Shown piece after piece: positions 8,357 to 16,017 of a DNA stretch of 55,413 nt (positions are counted from its first letter, which is position 1; every line of letters begins with the position of its first letter). Source of the stretch: Mycobacterium sp. E183. Lineage in GTDB: Bacteria > Actinomycetota > Actinomycetes > Mycobacteriales > Mycobacteriaceae. The translations under genes were made by a program, and so were the position numbers. The stretch is taken from the NCBI RefSeq assembly GCF_001667735.1, contig NZ_LZJN01000037.1, positions 1 through 55,413 of the forward strand. Reading direction: 5' to 3'. Below the pieces are notes generated by a model. That model was not told the origin of the DNA and did not search any database. It was given only the letters and a program-made list of their open reading frames with translations.

Positions 8357-9226
8357 ATGCCTGGTTGGACCGCAGCAGACCTGCCCTCCTTCGCCGGACG
8401 CACCGTCGTGATCACCGGCGCCAACGCCGGACTGGGGGAAGTGACCGCCCGCGAATTGGCCCGGGCCGGCGCCCGCGTCGTGCTGGCCGTTCGCGACACC
8501 GAGAAGGGCAAGGCCGCCGCGGATCGGATGCGCGGTGACGTCGACGTCCGCCACCTCGACCTGCAGGACCTGGGCTCGGTGCGGCGCTTCGCCGACGAGA
8601 TGACGGCGGTGGACGTGCTGGTCAACAACGCCGGCATCATGGCCACCAAACACGCGGTGACCGCCGACGGCTTCGAGGGCCAGATCGGCACCAACCACCT
8701 CGGCCATTTCGCGCTGACCAACCTGTTGCTGCCCAAGCTGACCGACCGGGTGGTGACGGTGTCCTCGCTGATGCACCACTTCGGCTACGTCAGCCTCAAG
8801 GACCTGAACTGGCGCTCCCGCCCGTATTCGGCGTGGCTGGCCTACAGCCAGTCGAAGCTGGCCAACCTGCTGTTCACCAAGGAGCTGCAGCGGCGCCTGG
8901 ACGCCGTCGGTTCTCCACTGCGCGCGCTGGCCGCCCACCCCGGCTGGTCGCACACCAACCTGCAGGGCAACTCCGGACGCAAGCTGGGCGACGCGGCGGT
9001 GTTGGCCGTCGACCGCATCGTGTCCACCGACGCCGATTTCGGGGCCAGGCAGACGCTGTACGCGGTCTCGCAGGATCTGCCCGGCGACACCTTCGTCGGC
9101 CCGCGCTTCGGTCTGTATGGCCGCACCCAGCCGACCTGGCGTAACTGGCCGGCCAAGCGGGCGGGCACCGCCGCGGCGCTGTGGGACCTTTCCGAGCAGC
9201 TCACCGGCACCGCTTTCCCGCTATGA
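8357..9226 (+). CDS. Short-chain dehydrogenase/reductase (retinol-dehydrogenase-like)
   Basis: This 289-aa classical SDR carries the NAD(P) motif TGANAGLG, the NNAG strand in VDVLVNNAGIM, and the active site YSQSKLANLL (YxxxK) preceded by VSSLMHH. The N-terminus MPGWTAADLPSFAGRTVVITG resembles the mycobacterial retinol-dehydrogenase-like SDRs related to Rv0068 and Rv0439c. It would oxidise or reduce a lipophilic alcohol or ketone. The start at 8357 is supported by TAGGGT 7 nt upstream. It is monocistronic or co-transcribed with the permease gene 45 bp downstream, although that gene has its own promoter-like box. Confidence 0.88.
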   Translation: MPGWTAADLPSFAGRTVVITGANAGLGEVTARELARAGARVVLAVRDTEKGKAAADRMRGDVDVRHLDLQDLGSVRRFADEMTAVDVLVNNAGIMATKHAVTADGFEGQIGTNHLGHFALTNLLLPKLTDRVVTVSSLMHHFGYVSLKDLNWRSRPYSAWLAYSQSKLANLLFTKELQRRLDAVGSPLRALAAHPGWSHTNLQGNSGRKLGDAAVLAVDRIVSTDADFGARQTLYAVSQDLPGDTFVGPRFGLYGRTQPTWRNWPAKRAGTAAALWDLSEQLTGTAFPL

Positions 9227-9259
9227 GAATGCTCGACGGGCGGTTTGCCGCAGCCCGAC

Positions 9260-9265
9260 TAGATT
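9260..9265 (+). promoter_or_regulatory. Leaderless-type -10 box TAGATT
   Basis: TAGATT is followed by exactly 6 nt and then the ATG of the DMT permease at 9272, the geometry of a leaderless mycobacterial promoter. Confidence 0.5.
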
Positions 9266-9271
9266 GGTGGC

Positions 9272-10192
9272 ATGTCGAGGGCTGATATTGCGGCGATCCT
9301 TGCCCTCCTTGCCGCGCTGGCGTCGGCGATCGGCAACGTGGTCCGCCAGCGATCCGCGCAGGAGGTCACCGACAAACCCGTCGGCCACCTCGCGCTGTTC
9401 GGCATGCTGTTGCGCGACAGGCGTTGGTGGATGGGCGGTCTCGGCGACATCGCCAGCTACGTGTTGCTGGCCGCCGCCCTGGACAAGGGCTCCGTGCTGT
9501 TGGTGATGTCGCTTCAGGTGACGTCGCTGCTGTTCGCGCTGCCGATCTATGCGCGGATGAGCCGACACCCGGTCACGCGCGGGGAGTGGACGTGGGCGGT
9601 GTTGCTGACCGCGGCGTTGGTGGTCGTCATCGCGGTCGGCCAGCCGGCGGGCGGCCAGGAGCGCGCCGCGGCCCACGTATGGCTGATCGTGGCCCTGGCC
9701 ATGGCCCCGCCCCTGCTGTTGGCGATGGCCGGCGCCCGGGTCTGGTCGGACCGCCCGGTGGCGGCGTTGTTGCTCGCGGCGGTCGCCGGTTCGTTGCTGG
9801 CCGTCTTCGCGGTGTTGATGAAAGGCGTCGTCGACATCCTCGAACACAACCCCGACCAGTTGTGGACCAGGCCCGAGGTGTACGGCTGGGTGTTCTGCGG
9901 GGCGGCCGGGATGGTGATCCACCAGTCGGCGTACCGCGCCGGCGCCTTGACCGCGTCGTTGCCGACGATCATCGCCGCCAAGCCCATCGTGGGTGCGGTC
10001 CTCGGGATCACCGTGCTCGGTGAGACGTTGGACGCGCACGGTTTCGACTGGGTCGTGTTGGCGGTGGCCGCGGCGCTGGTGATCATCGCAACGGTGGGCC
10101 TGGCTCGCGGCGAGGCCGCCACGGTGTCGGCGGGCGCCGGGCGCGACGTGCGGATCGAGGACGAGCCGAAAGCCGTGAAGCCCGCGCTCTGA
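9272..10192 (+). CDS. DMT-family (EamA-like) membrane transporter
   Basis: This 306-aa inner-membrane protein has about nine or ten hydrophobic helices, with the internal two-fold repeat typical of drug/metabolite transporters. The second half contains PTIIAAKPIVGAVLGITVLGE, close to the family's conserved final loop. The C-terminal tail of about 30 residues is hydrophilic. Mycobacteria carry several poorly characterised DMT proteins and the substrate cannot be deduced. The ATG is supported by TAGATT 6 nt upstream, a leaderless signal. Base composition here is still typical of the host; the low-GC island begins just downstream. Confidence 0.82.
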   Translation: MSRADIAAILALLAALASAIGNVVRQRSAQEVTDKPVGHLALFGMLLRDRRWWMGGLGDIASYVLLAAALDKGSVLLVMSLQVTSLLFALPIYARMSRHPVTRGEWTWAVLLTAALVVVIAVGQPAGGQERAAAHVWLIVALAMAPPLLLAMAGARVWSDRPVAALLLAAVAGSLLAVFAVLMKGVVDILEHNPDQLWTRPEVYGWVFCGAAGMVIHQSAYRAGALTASLPTIIAAKPIVGAVLGITVLGETLDAHGFDWVVLAVAAALVIIATVGLARGEAATVSAGAGRDVRIEDEPKAVKPAL

Positions 10193-10297
10193 TGAGGTAT
10201 CCCGATCGACAACCTGTTATGCGGGAGTCTGGAACCTCGACGGCTGCAGCTGCATACCAAGCTGGGGCAGTTCAAATCGTGACGGTTTGATTAGCTG

Positions 10298-10774
10298 ATG
10301 GCCATGCCCGACATTCACGATTTTGCTACCCTCTTCCGCGGCAACGTCCGCGCTCAGCTCAATTGGGCTCGACTCTTGGAGCTTGGGTCTCCCGTTACTC
10401 AGATTGTTACGGCAGATCGAAGCATGCTCGGCGGCCTGCGCACCGTCTGGTACTTCAACTCGTTGGGTGACCCTGTCGATTGGTTCACCGAGGGAGCACA
10501 CCGGAAATCGGTCTATCAAGTAATCGAGTTGCAAGCACAGTGGCCGCAGGAACGCCTTCAGCGGATCGCCTACTTCCGCCAACGTATACGCGAGGCGGTC
10601 GATCCGCATGTTGTGCTTCTACCTACCTACAGGTTGCGCGATGGGTTACTCCTACTCGATGCTACGCACCGCGTAGTTGCGGGTCTTCTTGAGTCTGCAG
10701 ATATTCGGGCGCTGATCATGACGGTAGAGGGGCCCCTCTCGTCAGACTTGCTGCCAGATCTCCACCTTAGTTAG
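10298..10774 (+). CDS. Hypothetical protein with ParB-like DxxHR segment
   Basis: This 158-aa protein is not confidently recognised. The C-terminal part reads LLLDATHRVVAGLL, which superficially resembles the D-G-x-H-R-x-x-A segment of ParB/sulfiredoxin-fold proteins. The rest (RTVWYFNSLGDPVDWFTEG) gives no family. No signal peptide or membrane helix is visible. It is the first gene of the low-GC island, 105 bp after the permease, and the membrane-protein gene 10783 follows after 8 nt, so the two are likely one transcript. ParB-type nuclease activity would be speculation. Confidence 0.55.
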   Translation: MAMPDIHDFATLFRGNVRAQLNWARLLELGSPVTQIVTADRSMLGGLRTVWYFNSLGDPVDWFTEGAHRKSVYQVIELQAQWPQERLQRIAYFRQRIREAVDPHVVLLPTYRLRDGLLLLDATHRVVAGLLESADIRALIMTVEGPLSSDLLPDLHLS

Positions 10775-10782
10775 ATCACGGT

Positions 10783-11460
10783 GTGACAACACAAGGGCCG
10801 GGCCAGGGCGACAACATCTGCCCCGCAGACGCTAGCGATTGGATCGGGCCTTCCGATCTGTTCCAAGCCTTCGCGGACCGTTTGAAATTCGAGCACGATA
10901 TCATAGGCCATCGTATGGGGTGGCTGATGACGCTAAACGGATTTTTAGTCGGTGCGGCCGCACTTGTCTTGAGTAATCACACCAACGTGCATGAACCGGC
11001 GCTAACCGCTACCCTGCTTTCAATCTGCCTCGCCGGAGCGGTGAGCAATATCTCCTGTTGCTACTCGAATTACTGGTCGGACGTCACAATTAGAGAGGCC
11101 GCCTCGGGCCTCGACGAAGCGCTACGGATGGTTAATCGAAGAAATGGTGATCTGACAGATCGAGTAACAGAAGTCAGCCTCGAAGCATACGGCCGTATCT
11201 TTGGACGCGACCCCGCAGCATTTCGCCGGAAGAATCGGTTTCACTATTGGGATCTTTTACATCCTTGGTTTCTTCTTCCGCTTCTCTTCGTTGTAGCTTT
11301 CTGCATTGCAGCTACCTTTATGGAAAAGATTACCGGCGCAAGTTTCCGCTGGTGGTATCTGGCGCTGCCCGATTTTGTCACAGCGCTATTCATCGCACTC
11401 GGTACCCTCGCCGTTACTCGCTACGAGGCGGATAAGAAGAAGCATGCATCCCACGCATAG
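10783..11460 (+). CDS. Four-helix membrane protein of unknown function
   Basis: This 225-aa protein has two helix pairs. One pair lies around residues 45-90 (MGWLMTLNGFLVGAAALVL and LTATLLSICLAGAVSNISC) and the other around 165-220 (WFLLPLLFVVAFCIAATF and FVTALFIALGTLAVT). The charged segment between the pairs should be cytoplasmic. The layout loosely recalls small membrane effectors of the SLATT kind, but no signature proves this. The GTG start lies 8 nt after the preceding stop and no clear Shine-Dalgarno is seen. It sits in the low-GC island, probably co-transcribed with 10298, and together they may form a two-gene accessory module. Confidence 0.6.
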   Translation: MTTQGPGQGDNICPADASDWIGPSDLFQAFADRLKFEHDIIGHRMGWLMTLNGFLVGAAALVLSNHTNVHEPALTATLLSICLAGAVSNISCCYSNYWSDVTIREAASGLDEALRMVNRRNGDLTDRVTEVSLEAYGRIFGRDPAAFRRKNRFHYWDLLHPWFLLPLLFVVAFCIAATFMEKITGASFRWWYLALPDFVTALFIALGTLAVTRYEADKKKHASHA

Positions 11461-11743
11461 TCTATCGAGTGCACAGACTACGCCGTTGGTCGCCAACGCG
11501 GACTCGCTGTCGACGGAGAGACCGCTTTAGGGCGACTCGAACCCAGCGGGCATCAAATTTGGAGTTCGATCCCGCATTGTTAAAGGGAAGAGCCGAGAAA
11601 GACTGTCTTCAGGTCATGCTCCAGGTACAACTTGCAGATCCGTGCTCCCGACCAAGACCATCCTGCTGTGTTTTGAATTGTGCCTCACACAGCTGACAAT
11701 CAGGTTCCATCTGTGAGTGCCTACCCGAGCTAGGCAACGTTCA

Positions 11744-12193
11744 CTACGTTGGCCGACCGGCAGGAGCCGCCAATACGCACTGCCGGTTGGGTGGTTCGAC
11801 AGGCTCAACGTAGGCAAAGCTCTGCGGGGGCACTCCGGATGGCAGAAGCTCTTGGAGGGGCATTGGCACCTCAAGGCGAACCACATTTCCAATACGTATT
11901 CCGGACCCAACGCTGCTGCCCGCGTAGTACCGGTCAAAGTCAGCGCGGTCTATGCCACCGACGCTGGCGAACTGGCGCCATAGGTCGCGTGGCGGCGCAG
12001 TAATAGTTGCGTCTATCTCGAAGCAGCCGACTATTCGTTGAACTGGCGCTGTGGCATACACCCAGACGACGGACACGTCGCAAGCCAGCGGTCGCTTACG
12101 AAACTCGACTCTCTTCCGGCCATCCATAATGCCCTCCGCATATCGCGGGTGGACAGACATAACTACCTGTCTGCCAGTTGCTGGTGAACCCAT
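11744..12193 (-). CDS. ASCH-domain protein
   Basis: This 149-aa protein reads as an ASCH-domain (PUA-like, RNA-binding) protein. The N-terminal strand VVMSVHPRYAEGIMDG leads into GRKRVEFRKR, which fits the ASCH signature GxKxxExR, followed by VVWVYATAPVQRIVGCFEI. The ATG at 12193 is set by a strong GAAGGAGG about 9 nt upstream; the longer reading to 12277 has no support. The start lies inside the end of the PIN-GNAT gene (31-nt overlap), so translation is probably coupled. ASCH proteins bind RNA or nucleobase modifications, and with a PIN-containing partner an antitoxin or specificity role is plausible but inferred. Confidence 0.78.
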   Translation of the reverse strand: MGSPATGRQVVMSVHPRYAEGIMDGRKRVEFRKRPLACDVSVVWVYATAPVQRIVGCFEIDATITAPPRDLWRQFASVGGIDRADFDRYYAGSSVGSGIRIGNVVRLEVPMPLQELLPSGVPPQSFAYVEPVEPPNRQCVLAAPAGRPT

Positions 12194-13695
12194 TGTGTGC
12201 CAGCCTCCTTCACCTTCTGTACGGTTTGCGGCGGTGCCTTCAACACGTGGTTGGACATTAGCTCGGCCAGTGTCCACGGTGGATCGATCACCCGATCCTG
12301 GCGGAACAAGATAACGAGTACCTGCGATCGGTGTCCGGCGAGGGCCTCAATATCGCTCGCACTGTAGACCGTCCGGCCTCCGACCAGGTTCATCACTTCA
12401 TCGGGTTCAGATGTGCGGTGGGTGTCCTCCGCAACTCCGATCACCTCGACAGTCTGAAACCCAGACCGGTAGAAGAGGATTACGTCTCCTTGGTTCATCT
12501 GCTTTGTTGATGCGTTACATAGGTAAGCCTTTCGTAGGGCGTTTCCCCAGGGACGAGTCATCTGACCCGTAATGCCGGGTAGTGCAAGCTGCCCACCAAC
12601 TCCGGTGGAAGCGCACTCAGGGAACAGTTGGTTGTGCCAATGGTCCTGGATCGGTATGACAAATACCGATGCCGCGGTCGAGACCGCTGGCGGTCCATAG
12701 TGGACGTGGAAATCAAGTGGGCTAAGTGAGGCATCTTGCGGCCGGAGAACCTTGACAAGCACGACTTCACCTTTCGGTGATCGACCGCCGTCGAAGTACC
12801 CAAACAGGCCGAGGAAATCGATCAATCGTTGGTGACGACCCCAAACCTCCACGTAGGCACTCGCCACTCTGTGATCGTGGTGCGATTGCAGGACAGCCTT
12901 GAGGAGAAGCTCACCATAATGGTTACCTGAATATGCTGGTGCCACTTTGAATGTCGAGATCTTGGTGACCGGTCGGATGAAGTTGTAGGCGCAGTCGTGT
13001 TCGGTGATCTTCAAAAGAGCGATGGCCGCGTAGGTTCCGTCTTGTTCCTCGACGACGTAACATTCGCGGTTCGTTGAGTCCGCTTGCACCTTGGCAATCC
13101 AATCGCCGAACTCTGGATAATCGTCTCGGATACTCTCAAAAATTTCTTGGTCCAGATCCAGTGCGTAGGATGGCACTTCCCTAACCCGAGGCGGAGGAGG
13201 GGCAACAGCCGGCGGCTCGAAGCCTTCGAGCATTGCCGCAGCATCCGCAAGCGTTAAGACCCGGTCACCAACGCCAATACGCTTGGCCCTTCGCCGGAGG
13301 CGGCCATCGTCACTTACGAGAAAATTGACAGCGTTCGAGTACAGCGCCGCTAAGATCCGGCGATCGCGATGATCGTTGCTGTCCGGCACGACCGCGCCAA
13401 GCTCGGTGTCGATATGCGAATTGATCGGGGATTCGGCCAGCACCTCAAACTTGTTTAGTTCCGCCATCCGCTGTTGGACACGGGCGCCGTCCTGGCCTTC
13501 TGCCAGTTCGTCTCGACTCGCGGGATGGACGAAGATGCGGTGGCCCTGCTTCATAGCCAGGCGCATGAAGGTGGAGGCAGGAGCCATGCCCGCTTCCAAT
13601 TGGCCAGCGAATGGCTCTAACGCGATGAAAGCATTCGTATCCAATAGAAAGCGCGTCGGCGAGGCCGTACTACCTGCACCACCCCCATCCGCCAC
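12163..13695 (-). CDS. PIN nuclease - GNAT acetyltransferase - EVE/PUA-like fusion
   Basis: This 510-aa protein has three segments. Residues 14-165 look like a PIN nuclease: FLLDTN with D19, E63 in SRDEL, D108/D111 in NDHRDRRIL, and D129/D130 in LVSDDGRL, the acidic set expected for metal-dependent RNase activity. Residues about 175-325 look like a GNAT domain with an acetyl-CoA loop variant in FKVAPAYSGNHYGELLLKAVL. Residues about 335-505 resemble an EVE/PUA-like domain (RKAYLCNAS, NQGDVILFYRSG). The GTG start is the only good candidate near the ORF end. It is coupled to a downstream ASCH gene. Function is inferred as toxin-antitoxin or defence, with RNA as the likely target. Confidence 0.75.
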   Translation of the reverse strand: MADGGGAGSTASPTRFLLDTNAFIALEPFAGQLEAGMAPASTFMRLAMKQGHRIFVHPASRDELAEGQDGARVQQRMAELNKFEVLAESPINSHIDTELGAVVPDSNDHRDRRILAALYSNAVNFLVSDDGRLRRRAKRIGVGDRVLTLADAAAMLEGFEPPAVAPPPPRVREVPSYALDLDQEIFESIRDDYPEFGDWIAKVQADSTNRECYVVEEQDGTYAAIALLKITEHDCAYNFIRPVTKISTFKVAPAYSGNHYGELLLKAVLQSHHDHRVASAYVEVWGRHQRLIDFLGLFGYFDGGRSPKGEVVLVKVLRPQDASLSPLDFHVHYGPPAVSTAASVFVIPIQDHWHNQLFPECASTGVGGQLALPGITGQMTRPWGNALRKAYLCNASTKQMNQGDVILFYRSGFQTVEVIGVAEDTHRTSEPDEVMNLVGGRTVYSASDIEALAGHRSQVLVILFRQDRVIDPPWTLAELMSNHVLKAPPQTVQKVKEAGTQWVHQQLADR

Positions 13696-14091
13696 GTTCG
13701 GAATTATCGCCTTTTAATTGGCCCCTTCACATGCTGACACGGTCCATAGTCGTGGAGTTTTTGCCGATACTGAGAAAAGCGAGCTTTGCCTGCCGATTCC
13801 CGATCCCGACCATCGTAGGCTGCTGTCGCGGCTGAGCCCTGCCGGACTACTGGTATGCAGATCCTCAGCGACTTCGGTGGCCTTCGCCAGCGCCGGTGGT
13901 TGATCAGACATGGCCCGCGATCATATCGAGCCTGCGTCGAGATCCTGTCGGGGCTGAATCCGCGGGACGGTGCAGAGGAGGCCCAGCCCGAACAACCGCT
14001 CTATCACCGGAGGTTCATGGTCGAAGACCACCGGAGTTGTCTTCGACGTGCCTGCGAGAGACCACCCAGCTCTGTCGTTACGGTTCAGCAT
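13696..14091. other. Intergenic stretch with no supported gene
   Basis: The 396 bp between the divergent PIN-GNAT gene and the (GQ)9 gene hold only short overlapping frames without family resemblance. The promoters of both genes should lie here. The frame of the downstream gene stays open back to an ATG at 13855, but the upstream translation is arginine-rich and looks non-coding. Confidence 0.4.
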
Positions 14092-14910
14092 GTGAGTGAG
14101 CCCACCGAGCCGGAGCCAGGACAAGGACAAGGACAAGGACAAGGACAAGGACAAGGACAAGGACAAGGACAAGGACACACAGCGAGCGCGACGCTGAGCG
14201 TCAACGTCAGCTTCAGCGCGTCGGTTTCGGTACGTGACTACATGTCCGCCCAGCATCTATGGAACGCGCGGCGAGAAGCGTGGTTATGCCGGAAACGCGA
14301 AGACACGCTGCTGAGTCAGGTCGGCGCAGACCGGCCCCACCGATCACACGCCGTGACGACTGTGCTGTCGTCAGTCGCGTTCTTGGAGGCGGTTGCAAAT
14401 GAAGTTTGGCAGGACGCCGCTGACAGCAAGCCCGGCGAGCACACGCCTTATACCGAAGGCATCCCCGAGAAGGCCCTCGCGACGATGCGCGAGCTTTGGA
14501 ACGGCAAGGAGAATGCCGAACGTATGCTGTCGATATTGAGCAAATTCCAGGTGGCGTTGGTGTGCGGCGGACACACCAGAATGGACAAAGGCGCCGAGCC
14601 GTTCCAAAGCGCCGACGTGTTAATCGGACTGCGAAACACCTTGGTGCATTTCAAACCTCGCTGGTGGCACGATGACAACAGCGGTGAGGGCAAATTCTTC
14701 ACCAGCCTGCGGGACAAACTTGCTGGGCGGGAGAATCGTCAGCCACCGACTCAGCCATGGTTCCCGAACCGAGTTCTCGGAGCCGGGTGCGCCGATTGGG
14801 CCTGTGAATCGGTTATCGCCTTTGCGCGGGAGTGGCACGGTCGGATGGGCTTGGCATTCGACTTTGACGAGCGCTATCTGATGCCCTCAGACCCATTCGA
14901 GGTCCCGTAA
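14092..14910 (+). CDS. Gly-Gln repeat protein with HEPN-like motif
   Basis: This 272-aa protein begins MSEPTEPEP, followed by nine Gly-Gln dipeptides. A Ser/Val-alternating strand region and a mostly helical domain come next. Near residues 181-186 it reads LRNTLVHF, which fits the Rx4H signature of HEPN domains, helical folds that are often RNases in toxin and defence systems. The preceding AVTTVLSSVAFLEAVANEVW would be a HEPN-like helix. The GTG at 14092 was chosen because the upstream extension looks non-coding. No Shine-Dalgarno is visible, so the start is uncertain. It stands alone, divergent from the PIN-GNAT gene. Confidence 0.55.
   Translation: MSEPTEPEPGQGQGQGQGQGQGQGQGQGHTASATLSVNVSFSASVSVRDYMSAQHLWNARREAWLCRKREDTLLSQVGADRPHRSHAVTTVLSSVAFLEAVANEVWQDAADSKPGEHTPYTEGIPEKALATMRELWNGKENAERMLSILSKFQVALVCGGHTRMDKGAEPFQSADVLIGLRNTLVHFKPRWWHDDNSGEGKFFTSLRDKLAGRENRQPPTQPWFPNRVLGAGCADWACESVIAFAREWHGRMGLAFDFDERYLMPSDPFEVP
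14119..14172 (+). repeat. Nine tandem GGACAA hexanucleotides
   Basis: There are nine perfect copies of GGACAA, followed by a degenerate GGACAC. The array is in frame and encodes (Gly-Gln)9 near the N-terminus of the HEPN-like protein. A 6-bp unit can change number without breaking the frame, so the array may vary between strains. Confidence 0.97.
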
Positions 14911-15148
14911 AAATGTCAATGTCCAGTGCCCGCCAGCAGGAAGGAACCAGGTCCTTAGGAATGTCAATCGCGCCTGGCTTAGAAAGCGAGGCAAGTCACC
15001 GAGGCCTTCGGGGCGTCTTGGATGTGAAACCTACCTGCGCGTGAATTGCTTTGCTGGTCAACGGCCGCCAGAAGCCACTTTGGCTACTACTTTTAAGTCT
15101 TGGCCTTACCGACGGCGTTTCAGTACTCTAATACCCTTTGAGTTCTAT

Positions 15149-15172
15149 CGGGCTGACAGGGTTTGAACCTGC
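15149..15172 (-). other. tRNA T-arm/acceptor-like fragment
   Basis: On the minus strand, GCAGG-TTCAAAC-CCTGT forms a T-arm-like stem-loop followed by CAGCCCGA. No matching 5' acceptor strand, D-arm or anticodon arm is found upstream, so it is not a tRNA gene. It could be an attachment-site remnant of a mobile element. Confidence 0.3.
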
Positions 15173-15520
15173 GTCACTGCTGCCGAAGCCCCCCCGCGAC
15201 GAGCCTCACGCTCGCGGACCATAGGACCATAGGTAGGCATGGCGCTAGACAGGTCACACCGTCAGACTAGACGGCTTACAGCGGCTCTCAGGCGTTTGTT
15301 TTCGAAAAGCCTGGCACGCGATGCGCTTGCATTCCCTGAAACACATCTCGCCTTATGGCACTTACGGTTTGGGGCAGCAGACTCGAAATCCGATACCTGA
15401 GCACTGAGTCATTTGTCTCAGTGGTCGTTCGCTGAACATGCCCGTAACACACTGGCCCCCAACGGTATTGACACGCACTGGTAGATTAGCTTCGTCAACT
15501 AAAAACCCTACCGGGTCACA

Positions 15521-15546
15521 GCGGTCCTGTGTCGTGAAAGGACCGC
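15521..15546 (+). promoter_or_regulatory. Perfect inverted repeat enclosing the Shine-Dalgarno
   Basis: GCGGTCCT (15521-15528) and AGGACCGC (15539-15546) are perfect 8-bp arms with a 10-nt spacer and end directly at the ATG at 15547. The Shine-Dalgarno GAAAGGA lies in the right arm. This is either an operator or an RNA hairpin that hides the ribosome-binding site. Confidence 0.65.
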
Positions 15547-15738
15547 ATGATGAGAGAGTTCCTCAGCCTCGACAACGCAGCCAATGAACTTGGCGTATCC
15601 AAACGCACGGTGCGGCGCATGATTTCGAGCGGACAGCTGCCGGCGTACCGGATCGGCAACAGCACACTGGTGCGCGTCAAGCGGTCAGACGTGCTCAACG
15701 TCATCAAACCCGTTGTGCCCAGCGGAAGAGTGGGCTGA
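15547..15738 (+). CDS. Excisionase-type helix-turn-helix protein
   Basis: This 63-aa protein is a small DNA-binding protein of the HTH_17/excisionase type. It reads FLSLDNAANELGVSKRTVRRMISSGQLPAYRIGNSTLVRVKRSDV, which is the MerR-like winged helix with the usual GQLPAYRIG wing and RVKRSDV end. Such proteins act as recombination directionality factors or small repressors in integrative elements. A second ATG lies one codon downstream. The Shine-Dalgarno GAAAGGA is buried in an inverted repeat. The next gene starts 3 nt after its stop. No integrase is visible in the window. Confidence 0.8.
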   Translation: MMREFLSLDNAANELGVSKRTVRRMISSGQLPAYRIGNSTLVRVKRSDVLNVIKPVVPSGRVG

Positions 15739-15741
15739 CTG

Positions 15742-16017
15742 ATGAGCAGAAGTAATGTCAACATGCCAGCAGCGCGTGGCCGAATTCCAGGCTTATTCCA
15801 CGAAGATATCCGAGTCGAATTCTACGTCTTCGACCGCAGCGCCGAACTCGACGTGCCCGATAATGATATTGACCTATGCCTAGCACACTCAGGTGATGTC
15901 GTGCGACTAAGCCCGAGTCAGGCGAAGCGTCTGGCGCACAGCCTAATTAAGGCAGCGGACCTGACGACCGGTATGGATCTCCACCGTTGCAGGCTCTCCA
16001 CTAAGCCGATCCCTTGA
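15742..16017 (+). CDS. Hypothetical small protein of the HTH operon
   Basis: This 91-aa protein is not recognised. A Ser/Arg/Ala-rich N-terminus is followed by IRVEFYVFDRS and a helical stretch RLSPSQAKRLAHSLIKAADL, which resembles the C-terminal helix of small phage- or plasmid-borne accessory proteins. There is no membrane segment. The ATG lies 3 nt after the stop of the HTH gene, so the two are likely translated together. Its 3' end overlaps the convergent minus-strand gene by 17 nt. Confidence 0.55.
   Translation: MSRSNVNMPAARGRIPGLFHEDIRVEFYVFDRSAELDVPDNDIDLCLAHSGDVVRLSPSQAKRLAHSLIKAADLTTGMDLHRCRLSTKPIP

Larger units (their letters stand above)
14911..15546. other. 636-bp gene-free region of the island
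   Basis: No reading frame here is convincing. Visible structure includes a tRNA 3'-half-like segment on the minus strand (15149-15172), an inverted repeat CGAGC-N5-GCTCG near 15200, a doubled ACCATAGG near 15219-15232, and a TTGACA box at 15467-15472. It probably contains the promoter for the HTH gene and may hold an attachment-site remnant. Confidence 0.5.

Noticed and set aside
10193..10297. Search for a duplicated tRNA-Tyr 3' end as left attachment site
   Set aside because: No copy of the T-arm/acceptor end is present here, so integration of the island into tRNA-Tyr cannot be shown.
13855..14091. N-terminal extension of the Gly-Gln repeat protein
   Set aside because: The 79 extra residues are Arg-rich with no motif, and no ribosome-binding site or promoter supports the upstream ATG.
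14119..14172. CRISPR array
   Set aside because: The GGACAA units are 6-bp tandem repeats with no spacers and they encode a Gly-Gln tract.
15149..15172. Complete tRNA gene
   Set aside because: Only T-arm and 3' acceptor-like sequence are found; D-arm, anticodon arm and 5' acceptor strand are missing.
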